From Darwinibacter acetoxidans_A (GTDB taxonomy: Bacteria > Bacillota > Limnochordia > Darwinibacteriales > Darwinibacteriaceae): a stretch of 59,278 nucleotides of DNA. Of this stretch, positions 49,185 through 57,106 are shown one piece after another (the first letter of the stretch is position 1; each line of letters starts with the position of its first letter). Both the position numbers and the translations under genes were made by a program. The DNA lies in assembly GCA_041936745.1 (NCBI GenBank), contig JBHGWS010000140.1, positions 1 through 59,278 of the forward strand, in the 5' to 3' direction. The notes under the pieces were generated by a model, which was not told the DNA's origin, made no database searches, and was given only the letters and a program-made list of their open reading frames with translations.

Positions 49185-50351
49185 TCACCTCTCCAAAACT
49201 TTCGCTACCCTGCCGTATTTTCCTCCCCCACCGGGCAGAAATGACAGACGGCCCTGCCGCATGGCTGCAATGAAAGCCTTAATTTCGCTGCCGGCCAAGG
49301 CAGCAATTTCGGCCAGCGGTACTTCGTACAAAATCTTAATTTCCGGGCCCAGGTGAGTGATCATTTTTCGGTAAGTTTTTTGGCCCACGCCGGGCAGCAT
49401 CAAAAGAGGTACGTGGGTGATATAAGGGGGGCGGCCTGTAAGCGGGCCTTCGTAGTCGCTGATCTTTTTGAGGCGGTCCCACACGCCAAATATTACAGCG
49501 CCGTCGCAGTGAGGGCAGGTAAAATAGGGGGTTTTCTCCTGCGGCGTCCACTGGCAGCGGGGGCAGAAACTGCGGAAGTATTTGCCCAAAGCAGGCTCTA
49601 AACCGTGGACCCTGGCTATGGCGCCTTTTTTGCCCGCCAAAGCCTGCCGCCAGCTTTCAAAATTAAGGCCGGGCAGGTCGTAAACCGTAAATTCCCTGCC
49701 TATGGCCGCCAAGGAATGGGCGTCAGAATTGCTGATATAAGGATATTGATGAGTATCACTGACCTCGGCGGCCATTTTAGTTGTACCGCTTAAACCAAGT
49801 TCCAAGCCTGCCAGATCCGCCGGCCGGGCAAACATCTCGCCTAAGCGGGAAACGCAGCTGCCGTAGACTCCTTTGTGGGGCGTAAAGGCATGGGCCGCCA
49901 AAGCGACGCCCCGGTTTTTTTTCACAATTTCAAGCCAGTGATCGGCGGAGGTTTTTAACCTCTGAGTGGAAAGGGAAGGGTTGGTCAGATAAGGTTTTAA
50001 GGCCCGGGCATAACTGCGCACTTTTTCCAACGTAGGGAAAAAAGCCAGAAAATGGGCTGCTCTTGGCCCGTGAGCTAGTTCAACTTCGCTGCCCAAAAAC
50101 AAAGTGGTTTTGCCCAGCCGCAGGCCCCCATTTTCCAGTGTTTTAAGCTTTCCCTGCTCAATTAAGGCGGTCAAATCAGACATAACACCGCTGCAGGCCG
50201 CATCGACAATGCCTATTAAATCTAAGCCTTTTTCAAATTCCGCCGCCCGGAAGATGTTTTCTATCGTTAAATGTTTAGAACCGGTGATCTTCACCGGTTC
50301 CCCCCGCGACGTCCTGCCGATATGGATGTGTAAATCTCCGTAAAATTGCAT
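49185..50351 (-). CDS. Endonuclease Q family protein (PHP domain, zinc ribbon, helix-hairpin-helix)
   Basis: 388 residues. The N-terminal PHP domain begins DLHIHIGRTSRGEPV, with IGIVDAA, ALAAHAFTPHKG and ISNSDAHSLA metal motifs. A CPRCQWTP ... CPHC zinc ribbon spans about 265-285. A helix-hairpin-helix, PLLMLPGVGQKTYRKMITHL, is near 315-335. This is the EndoQ architecture: cleavage 5' of deaminated bases (uracil, hypoxanthine) in archaea and some Bacteria. It is followed closely by the histidine phosphatase gene and preceded by DUF3866. Confidence 0.88.
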   Translation of the reverse strand: MQFYGDLHIHIGRTSRGEPVKITGSKHLTIENIFRAAEFEKGLDLIGIVDAACSGVMSDLTALIEQGKLKTLENGGLRLGKTTLFLGSEVELAHGPRAAHFLAFFPTLEKVRSYARALKPYLTNPSLSTQRLKTSADHWLEIVKKNRGVALAAHAFTPHKGVYGSCVSRLGEMFARPADLAGLELGLSGTTKMAAEVSDTHQYPYISNSDAHSLAAIGREFTVYDLPGLNFESWRQALAGKKGAIARVHGLEPALGKYFRSFCPRCQWTPQEKTPYFTCPHCDGAVIFGVWDRLKKISDYEGPLTGRPPYITHVPLLMLPGVGQKTYRKMITHLGPEIKILYEVPLAEIAALAGSEIKAFIAAMRQGRLSFLPGGGGKYGRVAKVLER

Positions 50352-50369
50352 AAACTTACCTACTTTCGC

Positions 50370-51425
50370 TCAGGAAATCAATTCACCAAATCTTAAGGCG
50401 GCAGCCAGCACGCCGTGGAAAAAAAGCGGATCCTCGCCGGGCCCTCTGCCCATTGTTTTTAGGGGGATGATCTTGGGATCCAGGCGTTCAAAGGCAGGTT
50501 GGCTGTCCTGCCAGCTGATTTTGTGCTGCAGCCGGGCAGCCTGTTTTAAGGCTTCCGGCAGCTTTTGCAGGCAGTTGGGCAGGCCCAAATGGACGGGGCC
50601 CAGGACCACATCTTCAAGCACTGTCAGGGTATGGTGGCTGAAGCCTTGGTGCCTTTTTCTTTGATCGGCCAAGCTCAAGCGGGGTATGGCAAGCGCAGTC
50701 CCTTTCAGCTGCAGCACAGCATTCAAAAAGATCCCCTGCTCTATAGCTGTAGTGCCCCACTTAGTTCCGGTGCCTGCAATTCCCGGCCCCATTAAAATAA
50801 CGGCCCCATCCGCCCGGGCAACGTGCTTGGCAGCTAAAAGGGCGCTGTAGACGTTAACGGCCTCTAAATCGCCCCCAAAGGCGCTGCCAAAGGTAATTGT
50901 CTTTTGGATAAAGCCCAATTCTTTCAAAGCGGCAGCGGTGCGGCTGAAAGCTATGGGCAAAGCCGCGCCGTCCGACATGAGATAAACTAGGCGGCAGCCC
51001 GGCTTAATGCTCTGCAGCGTGTAAGCAAAAGGAGCCAGCATGCTGTGGAGGCTGCCCACAGCAACTGCCAACCCCTCTAAGCTTTCTGCCTGCGCCATGA
51101 TCTCGTGATAAGGGCTTTCTTCTGCTTCAACGCAAAGTACGCGGCCCTGCAGCGGCGTATAGCGCAGTTTCATAATGTGCCCGCGGCCCATTAGACTGCG
51201 TTCCTGCCCGAAAACGGCAAGAACGTAGTGCCAACCCCCCGAGCCTAGGTTGAGCTCTTCGGCAGTGGTGTTTAAAACCAGCCTGTCACCGGGCCGGCAG
51301 GGCCCGACTAAGCCCGGGTAGCTTAGGGCGCGAGCTTCATTTTCACCGATTTGTACAGTGAGTTCTTGGCTTTCCCCTTGAGTTTGAACGCTTGTTACGA
51401 TCCCGGTTTTAAGCGAGCATTCCAA
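50370..51425 (-). CDS. DUF3866 family protein
   Basis: 351 residues, soluble. An N-terminal small beta-domain (about 1-75) leads to LRYTPLQGRVLCVEAEESPY and LGSALGGD-like motifs such as ITFGSAFGGDLEAVNVYSAL, then ILMGPGIAGTGTKWGTTAIE, the core of DUF3866. It is widespread in Firmicutes and Actinobacteria, with no known biochemical role; the glycine-rich loops suggest a nucleotide or cofactor site. It lies 25 bases downstream of the oxidoreductase gamma subunit gene and may be cotranscribed. Confidence 0.85.
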   Translation of the reverse strand: MECSLKTGIVTSVQTQGESQELTVQIGENEARALSYPGLVGPCRPGDRLVLNTTAEELNLGSGGWHYVLAVFGQERSLMGRGHIMKLRYTPLQGRVLCVEAEESPYHEIMAQAESLEGLAVAVGSLHSMLAPFAYTLQSIKPGCRLVYLMSDGAALPIAFSRTAAALKELGFIQKTITFGSAFGGDLEAVNVYSALLAAKHVARADGAVILMGPGIAGTGTKWGTTAIEQGIFLNAVLQLKGTALAIPRLSLADQRKRHQGFSHHTLTVLEDVVLGPVHLGLPNCLQKLPEALKQAARLQHKISWQDSQPAFERLDPKIIPLKTMGRGPGEDPLFFHGVLAAALRFGELIS

Positions 51426-51450
51426 ATAAGTCGGCCTCCTTGAGGTTCTC

Positions 51451-51981
51451 TTATTGGTATGCCCGACCTCTTTCTAAAGCTTGCATATTTAAAGGAATTA
51501 GGTGATGATGCCTTTCGCTTAAGACTTTTTCCAAAGATGTCTCCACAGTCTCAATTTTTACTAAGTTGGTTGCTTCGATGAAAGAGCCTAAAAGCACCAT
51601 GTTAGCCACCCGCGGGTTGCCCAGTTCATCGGCGATTTCATTGGCGGGGACGGCTATAACACGGATGTCTTGCCGGGTCGGTTTTTGTTCGATTAAAGTT
51701 GAATTGTAAAGTAAGATCCCATCTTCGACCACAGCCGGTTCAAAGCGGTTCAATGAGGGCAGATTCATCACGATGGCGGTGGTAGGCCGGCTGACGACGG
51801 GAGAACCGACTTCTGTTTCGCTCACTACGACAGAGCAGTTGGCGGTCCCGCCCCTTTGTTCAGGCCCGTAGGATGGAAACCAAGAGACAGCCTTGTCTTC
51901 CAGCATCCCCGCATAGGCAATCAACTGCCCTAAAACGAGAACTCCCTGGCCGCCAAAGCCGGAGATAATTATTTCAGCCAT
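51451..51981 (-). CDS. 2-oxoacid:ferredoxin oxidoreductase, gamma subunit
   Basis: 176 residues. The nucleotide-like loop IISGFGGQGVLVLGQLIAYA and SWFPSYGPEQRGGTANCSVV define the pyruvate/ketoisovalerate oxidoreductase gamma domain. It joins alpha, beta and delta subunits in oxidative decarboxylation of a 2-oxoacid to acyl-CoA, reducing ferredoxin. ATG 51981 follows AAGGAGGG; GTG 51990 overlaps that site. It lies immediately after the beta subunit. Confidence 0.92.
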   Translation of the reverse strand: MAEIIISGFGGQGVLVLGQLIAYAGMLEDKAVSWFPSYGPEQRGGTANCSVVVSETEVGSPVVSRPTTAIVMNLPSLNRFEPAVVEDGILLYNSTLIEQKPTRQDIRVIAVPANEIADELGNPRVANMVLLGSFIEATNLVKIETVETSLEKVLSERHHHLIPLNMQALERGRAYQ

Positions 51982-51982
51982 A

Positions 51983-52735
51983 TTAATCACCCTCCTTTGC
52001 TGTAATATCTTTATAAACTCCTAAGGGGTAATAAGGAATCATGTTTTCTGCCAGCCACTTCATGGAATCAATGGGTGTCATACCCCAGTTTACGGAACAA
52101 GTTGAAAGTACTTCCACCATGGCAAATCCTTTACCCTTAAGCTGCATTTCAAAAGCCTTTTTGATAGCTCTTTTAGCCTGCAGGATATGGCGGGTGTCGT
52201 GCGAAGAGACGCGGGCTAAATAAGAAGGCCCTTCCAAAGTTGCTAAAAGCTCGCACATTTTAATGGGGTACCCTGTCTCTGCCACCGAGCGCCCTCTGGG
52301 GCTTGTAGTAGTCTTTTGGCCGATTAGGGTCGTTGGGGCCATCTGGCCGCTTGTCATGCCGTAAATTGCATTATTGACAAAAACAACTGTGATGTTTTCC
52401 CCTCTGGCCGCAGCATGCACAATTTCCGCCATGCCGATGGAGGCCAAATCGCCATCTCCTTGGTAGGTAAAGACCATTCTGTCAGGTAAAACCCTTTTAA
52501 TGCCGGTAGCAACCGCGGGTGCCCGGCCGTGAGCCGCCTGCTGCATATCGCAGTTAAAGTAGTCGTAAGCAAAGACGGAACAGCCGACACTGGCTACGCC
52601 AATGGTGTTTTCCCGAATGCCCAAATCGTCAATGGCTTCGCCCACCAAGCGGTGGATTATGCCGTGTGTGCAGCCGGGGCAGTAATGCATTACCGCATCG
52701 GTCATTGACTCCGGTTTTTCAAAGACTACTCTCAT
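51983..52735 (-). CDS. 2-oxoacid:ferredoxin oxidoreductase, beta (TPP-binding) subunit
   Basis: 250 residues. TPP motif GDGDLASIGMAEIVHAA ... VVFVNN near 95-135; N-terminal YCPGCTHGIIHRL with CPGC cysteines. The Pro-Thr-Thr region (QMAPTTLIGQKTTTSPRGR) is closest to ketoisovalerate or ketoglutarate enzymes. It overlaps alpha by 4 bases (ATGA). TTG 52741 is possible but ATG 52735 has the better site. Substrate likely a branched-chain 2-oxoacid, from the ptb-buk context. Confidence 0.93.
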   Translation of the reverse strand: MRVVFEKPESMTDAVMHYCPGCTHGIIHRLVGEAIDDLGIRENTIGVASVGCSVFAYDYFNCDMQQAAHGRAPAVATGIKRVLPDRMVFTYQGDGDLASIGMAEIVHAAARGENITVVFVNNAIYGMTSGQMAPTTLIGQKTTTSPRGRSVAETGYPIKMCELLATLEGPSYLARVSSHDTRHILQAKRAIKKAFEMQLKGKGFAMVEVLSTCSVNWGMTPIDSMKWLAENMIPYYPLGVYKDITAKEGD

Positions 52736-53796
52736 TTGCAAGCCCCCCCTTCCATTACTTCAGTGATCTTCTCTAAAACATCTTGTGGAGTTGGTACCAT
52801 ACCGCCCATACGGTTTGTAAAATGCACTTTGCCCTGACCGGCCACTGCCAAGCGGACATCTTCGATCATTTGGCCCGCACTCATTTCTACGACTAAAAAT
52901 TGTCTTTTTCCGTCTGCCAAAGCGCCGATCTGCTCTTCGGGAAATGGGAAAAGGGAAATGGGCCGAAAGAGGCCGACTTTGTGCCCCAACTCTCTGGCTA
53001 AATCCATAGCCGAGCGGGCTACCCGGGCTGAAGTACCGTAGGCTACCAAGACTAAATCAGCATCGTCTGCCTGCACTTTTTCAAAACGCACTTCTTCTTT
53101 TTTAATGCGCTCATACTTGGCCTGCAGCGCAAAGTTCTTTTTCTCGAATGATTCCGGTACTATGTCCAAAGTATTAATCACGTTGGGTTGGCGACCGGCG
53201 GCGCCTGTTGTGGCCCAATCTTTCTTGACCTCTTTGGACTCTTGTGCCTGGGAAAACTCAACGGGTTCCATCATCTGCCCTAAAATTCCGTCACTTAAAA
53301 TCATGACCGGGTTGCGCCATTTGTCCGCCAGATCAAAAGCCAATGTGGTTAAATCGGCCATTTCCTGGACGGAACCGGGTGCCAGGACAATCAAGCGGTA
53401 ATCGCCGTGCCCGCCGCCCTTAACTGCTTGGAAATAGTCGCCCTGCGCCGGATGGATTCCTCCTAAACCGGGGCCGCAGCGGACCACGTTGACAATAACA
53501 CAGGGTAATTCGCCCGCGGCAATATAAGAGATGCCTTCCTGCTTGAGGCTGATTCCCGGGCTCGAAGATGATGTCATAACGCGGGTGCCGGTGCCCGCGG
53601 CACCATAGACCATGTTAATGGCGGATACTTCGCTTTCCGCCTGTAAATACACACCGCCTTTTAAAGGCAGGTGATATGCCATATAATCGGGGATTTCATT
53701 TTGAGGTGTAATGGGATAGCCAAAAAAGGCTTTGCAGCCTGCTCTTATTGCCGCTTCCGCTAATGCCTCGTTTCCCCTAATTAAAATTTTGCTCAC
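52732..53796 (-). CDS. vorB: 2-oxoacid:ferredoxin oxidoreductase, alpha subunit (VorB-like)
   Basis: 354 residues. The NEALAEAAIRAGCKAFFGYP start and PITPQNEIPDYM, then TSSSSPGISLKQEGISYIAA and CVIVNVVRCGPGLGGIHPAQ, are typical of the alpha subunit of ketoisovalerate-type enzymes. This chain holds the pyrophosphate and substrate side of the active site. GTG 53796 follows AAGGAAG. It lies 4 bases after the ferredoxin-like delta gene. The Vor label is inferred from family resemblance and from neighbouring ptb/buk genes; a 2-oxoglutarate (Kor) enzyme remains possible. Confidence 0.88.
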   Translation of the reverse strand: MSKILIRGNEALAEAAIRAGCKAFFGYPITPQNEIPDYMAYHLPLKGGVYLQAESEVSAINMVYGAAGTGTRVMTSSSSPGISLKQEGISYIAAGELPCVIVNVVRCGPGLGGIHPAQGDYFQAVKGGGHGDYRLIVLAPGSVQEMADLTTLAFDLADKWRNPVMILSDGILGQMMEPVEFSQAQESKEVKKDWATTGAAGRQPNVINTLDIVPESFEKKNFALQAKYERIKKEEVRFEKVQADDADLVLVAYGTSARVARSAMDLARELGHKVGLFRPISLFPFPEEQIGALADGKRQFLVVEMSAGQMIEDVRLAVAGQGKVHFTNRMGGMVPTPQDVLEKITEVMEGGACK

Positions 53797-53800
53797 AATA

Positions 53801-54028
53801 TCACTTCCTTTCCGGAACCAATCTTTTAATAGTTAACACTAGATCAGGACAAATTACAGCACAAAGCGTACAGCCTGTGCAGTTTTCCGGTTTAACGACT
53901 TCCACGGGGTGGTAGCCTCTGGAATTAATACTTTTAGAAATTTGTAATACATCGTGTGGGCAGGCGGTGATGCATAAACTGCACTCTTTGCATCGTTCTC
54001 TGTCAACAATCACTGCTCCTTTCGGCAT
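53801..54028 (-). CDS. 2Fe4S ferredoxin-like delta subunit of 2-oxoacid oxidoreductase
   Basis: 75 residues with two 4Fe-4S sites of the CxxCxxCxxxCP type: CKECSLCITACPHD and CTGCTLCAVICPD. It carries electrons from the TPP centre to soluble ferredoxin. ATG 54028 shares its first base with the buk stop (TAATG) and follows GAGGTG; a longer frame inside buk is rejected. It is the first of the four subunit genes, in order delta-alpha-beta-gamma. Confidence 0.93.
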   Translation of the reverse strand: MPKGAVIVDRERCKECSLCITACPHDVLQISKSINSRGYHPVEVVKPENCTGCTLCAVICPDLVLTIKRLVPERK

Positions 54029-55116
54029 TAACTCACCTCCTCTCCCAGATAATGCCTTGCCGGCTCTTCTTTCCTCAAAACCCGTAAAGCGCCCCAAGCT
54101 AAAGCTTCTAATTCGTTTTCGCCCGGCAGTATAGTAAGGGGGGCGATGAATTCAACGTACTGCTTGATTTCTTCGACAAAGCCGGGATTAAAGGCTAAGC
54201 CGCCGGTTAAGACGATTTGATCAACTTTCCCTAAGACAACTGTGCTTAAGCGGCCGATCTCCTTTGCAATCTGATAGGCCATTGCTTGGCAGTAAAACAA
54301 AGCTTTGGCATCACCTGCTTCAATTCTTTTTGTTATGTCCCGCAGGTCATTTGTCCCCAGGTAAGCCGTTGTGCCTGATTGGCCGCAAAAGAGCCGAATT
54401 AAATCTTCTTTGCTCTTTCTCTTGGCGAAAAAATAATCGATCAAAGCTGTGGTGGGCAGGCCGCCGCTCCTTTCCGGCGAGAAAGGGCCTTCGCCCGAGA
54501 GGGCATTATTAACATCGATGACCTGGCCCCGCCGGTGCACGCCGATGGAGATGCCGCCGCCGAGATGGGCCACAATTAAATTCAATTCGCCTACAGGCCG
54601 GCCCAACAGTTCGGCTGCCTTCTTAGCACTGGCCTTTTGGTTTAGAGCATGAAAAATACTCAAGCGTTCAATCCCCGGCGAGCCGCTGATTTTGGCCACT
54701 GGTTCCATTTCATCAACTACAACAGGATCGACGATATATGCGGGGATTGCAAGCCTTTGGCCTAAATCGAAAGCGATCAAAGCCGCCAGGTTGGAGGCGT
54801 GTTTGCCGTAAATTCCCTCTTCCAGCTGGCGGACCATAAGATTATTGATTAAATAAGTGCCGCCTTTCATTGGAGCCAAAAGCCCGCCGCGGGCCACGAT
54901 CGCCGTTAAGGCATTTAATTCAATGCCTAAAGAGTCCAACCAATCAATAATCACCCGCTCCCGAAAACTGCGCTGTTCCACTATTTCTTGGAACTGCGCT
55001 AACTCTTCTGTGGAATGATGCAGACTTACAGAGTGTAATTCTTCGCTGTCTCGGTAGACTGCCAGCTTGGTACTTGTTGAACCGGGGTTAATAACTAAGA
55101 TCAGCTGCCTTAACAA
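54028..55116 (-). CDS. buk: Butyrate kinase
   Basis: About 362 residues of the acetokinase superfamily. All hallmark motifs are present: NPGSTSTKLAVY at the N-terminus, IVARGGLLAPMKGGTY, VAHLGGGISIGVHRRG, SGEGPFSPERSGGLP and VLTGGLAFNPGF. It makes ATP from butyryl- or branched-chain acyl-phosphate. TTG 55116 follows GGTGGG at six bases; GTG 55134 overlaps ptb. It directly follows ptb and precedes the oxidoreductase, giving a 2-oxoacid to ATP pathway. Confidence 0.94.
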   Translation of the reverse strand: MLRQLILVINPGSTSTKLAVYRDSEELHSVSLHHSTEELAQFQEIVEQRSFRERVIIDWLDSLGIELNALTAIVARGGLLAPMKGGTYLINNLMVRQLEEGIYGKHASNLAALIAFDLGQRLAIPAYIVDPVVVDEMEPVAKISGSPGIERLSIFHALNQKASAKKAAELLGRPVGELNLIVAHLGGGISIGVHRRGQVIDVNNALSGEGPFSPERSGGLPTTALIDYFFAKRKSKEDLIRLFCGQSGTTAYLGTNDLRDITKRIEAGDAKALFYCQAMAYQIAKEIGRLSTVVLGKVDQIVLTGGLAFNPGFVEEIKQYVEFIAPLTILPGENELEALAWGALRVLRKEEPARHYLGEEVS

Positions 55117-55130
55117 GTCACTCCCACCTT

Positions 55131-56027
55131 TCACACCAGCGCTTGGCAGGCTGTGGCGATGGCATTCAATTTGTTTTCGGGGCTGTCGGCCCGGGATGTT
55201 AAGACAATTGGGCAGGCCGCACCGTAAATGATGCCTGCGGTTTTCAAACCGCCTACGTAAGTAAAAGCTTTATACAAAATATTGCCGGAGGTAATTTCCG
55301 GCACCAGTAAAATATCAGCTTGGCCCGCGACCGCGCTTTGCAGGCCTTTTTGTTTGGCGGCCTGCAGGGAAAAAGCGTTATCAAAGGCAAGCGGGCCGTC
55401 TATCAGGGCCGGTTTTGTAAACTGCCCCCGCTTACCCATGACCGCAAGCGCCGCGGCATCTACCGTATCAGGCATTTGGGGGTTAACCGTTTCAATCGAA
55501 GCCAACAATGCGGCTTTGGGGTGAGCAAGGCCGAGTGACCAGGCAAAGTTAATGGCATTATCTAAGATTTGAAACTTTTGGCCTAAATCCGGTTTAATGT
55601 TCATTGCCGGATCACTTAAAAGGCAGAGCCTGCGGTCCTCCAATTCTATAACAGCAATATGGCTGAGCAGCGATTGAGTGCGAATACCTTCTTCTTTGTT
55701 GAGCACCGCACGTAAAAGAATGCTCGTATTTAAATGCCCTTTCATTAAAAGGGAGCTGCGCCCTTCTTTGACCAAACGCACAGCTGCCGCGGCCCCCGCT
55801 AGTGGCGTGGCGGCCTCGACAATTTCAAATGGGCTTAAATCTATTTCCCCTGCCAGAGCCGTTTTTTTAATTTCTTCGGCTGGGCCTGTGAGAATAACCT
55901 CATTTAAAAACCCAAGATCCAGCGCCTGCCGGCAGGCGGTTAACACTCCCGGATCTACTGCCCAGGCCACCGCTAAACTCTGGCTCGGCTTATTTTTTAA
56001 GTTCCTTTTTAAAGTTTTAAATCCCAT
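55131..56027 (-). CDS. ptb: Phosphate butyryltransferase
   Basis: 298 residues of the phosphotransacetylase family. SLLMKGHLNTSILLRAVLNK, the DGPLAFDNAFSLQAAKQKGL segment and LLVPEITSGNILYKAFTYVG are Ptb signatures. It swaps CoA for phosphate on butyryl-, isobutyryl- or isovaleryl-CoA. It lies between the degenerate kinase paralogue (15 bases) and buk. Confidence 0.94.
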   Translation of the reverse strand: MGFKTLKRNLKNKPSQSLAVAWAVDPGVLTACRQALDLGFLNEVILTGPAEEIKKTALAGEIDLSPFEIVEAATPLAGAAAAVRLVKEGRSSLLMKGHLNTSILLRAVLNKEEGIRTQSLLSHIAVIELEDRRLCLLSDPAMNIKPDLGQKFQILDNAINFAWSLGLAHPKAALLASIETVNPQMPDTVDAAALAVMGKRGQFTKPALIDGPLAFDNAFSLQAAKQKGLQSAVAGQADILLVPEITSGNILYKAFTYVGGLKTAGIIYGAACPIVLTSRADSPENKLNAIATACQALV

Positions 56028-56042
56028 TGCAGCTTCTCCTCC

Positions 56043-57011
56043 CTAGCTTAACAAGGTTTCGTTTTGCAAAGCCCGCCGGCCGGCTGCCAACAAAGCCTTG
56101 AGGCTTTGGGCACCGGGGTAAAAAACTACATCGCCCAAAAATTCAACCCGCTCTTTGATGGCTGCAGCCAAAGTTTTCTCCTGCAGCAGTTCACCTCCTA
56201 AAATGATGGCATCCAGCTGACCCTTAAGCACGCCTGCATAGGCGCCAATTTCCTTGGCGATTTGATAAACTAAAGCTTCTTTGATGGGCGCTGCTTGGGG
56301 GGCAGCAAGTTGGGCAAGATCTTCTGTGCCTAAATAGCCGAAAAGCCCGCTTTCTTCGTTGACCCGCCGCAGTGCTTCTTCTTTATCGGCCGCGGCGGAA
56401 CACAGATCGAGAAGTGCATCGTAGGGCAGAGTGCCCGATTGGCGCAAAGAAAAAGGGCCTTCCTCGCTGCTGTGGGCCGCATCCACGGCTGCGCCTTTTT
56501 TGAAGGCACCGATGAGAAATTCACTATCGAGGTTGGCAATGACAAAACGGGCAGTCTGAAAAGGAATACCCCTTTTTTCTGCTTCCAGGCGGGCTAAGTA
56601 TGTAAAGATAAAACTGCCGCCGCCCTGCGGCCGGGAAATCTCCGGCGTGCCGCTGACAAAAGCTTTTCTGTCGAAATGACCTTCACTGACGGGATCGAAT
56701 AGATAGGCGGGGGCATTGAATTTAACGCCTAAGCGGTGGGCAAGTTGCAGCCCGGCCCCTGCTGCTTCGGTTTTTCGAAGGAGCCCCTCAGTGACCGGTT
56801 TGAATTCTTGTAAGTCGGTTGGGGCGGGTGGCCTGGTTGTGACAATCACCTGCAGGGAGTCTGTGGAGTCTTTCAGCCAGCGGGCGATTTCTCTCTCAAC
56901 TGCCCCAGACAGGGGCCCTGCAAGCGATATTTCTTTAAAAACCCGGCGGCCGGCGGCCTCTAAGGCCAGTTGAAGGTGTGAAGTTTGGGGGTAGATTGCA
57001 AGGATTCCCAT
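56043..57011 (-). CDS. Degenerate butyrate-kinase paralogue, probably non-catalytic
   Basis: About 322 residues from ATG 57011, after AAGGAG. The overall fold matches the neighbouring butyrate kinase (APAYLFDPVSEGHFDRKAFV with IVDPVVVDEMEPVAK; VYQIAKEIGAYAGVLKGQLDAIILGGEL), but key motifs are gone. The NPGSTSTK loop is IYPQTSHLQL; VAHLGGGISIG is VIANLDSEFLIGAF; EGPFSPERSG is kept only as EGPFSLRQSG. The intact length and fold with no frameshift argue against recent decay. It could be a regulatory or structural partner of Buk/Ptb, or an enzyme with altered chemistry. It leads the operon. Confidence 0.75.
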   Translation of the reverse strand: MGILAIYPQTSHLQLALEAAGRRVFKEISLAGPLSGAVEREIARWLKDSTDSLQVIVTTRPPAPTDLQEFKPVTEGLLRKTEAAGAGLQLAHRLGVKFNAPAYLFDPVSEGHFDRKAFVSGTPEISRPQGGGSFIFTYLARLEAEKRGIPFQTARFVIANLDSEFLIGAFKKGAAVDAAHSSEEGPFSLRQSGTLPYDALLDLCSAAADKEEALRRVNEESGLFGYLGTEDLAQLAAPQAAPIKEALVYQIAKEIGAYAGVLKGQLDAIILGGELLQEKTLAAAIKERVEFLGDVVFYPGAQSLKALLAAGRRALQNETLLS

Positions 57012-57043
57012 AAGCGGTACTCCTTCCTGGCTTGTTTTCAAAA

Positions 57044-57080
57044 CGAAAAAGCAGGTAGTTTTTAAATATACCTGCTTTAT
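57044..57080 (-). terminator. Intrinsic terminator after pnp
   Basis: On the minus strand AAAGCAGGTA pairs with TACCTGCTTT around TATTTAAAAAC, followed by TTCGTTTT. It separates pnp from the acyl-kinase operon. Confidence 0.8.
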
Positions 57081-57106
57081 TACCGTTCTATAAAGTTATT
57101 TCGATA

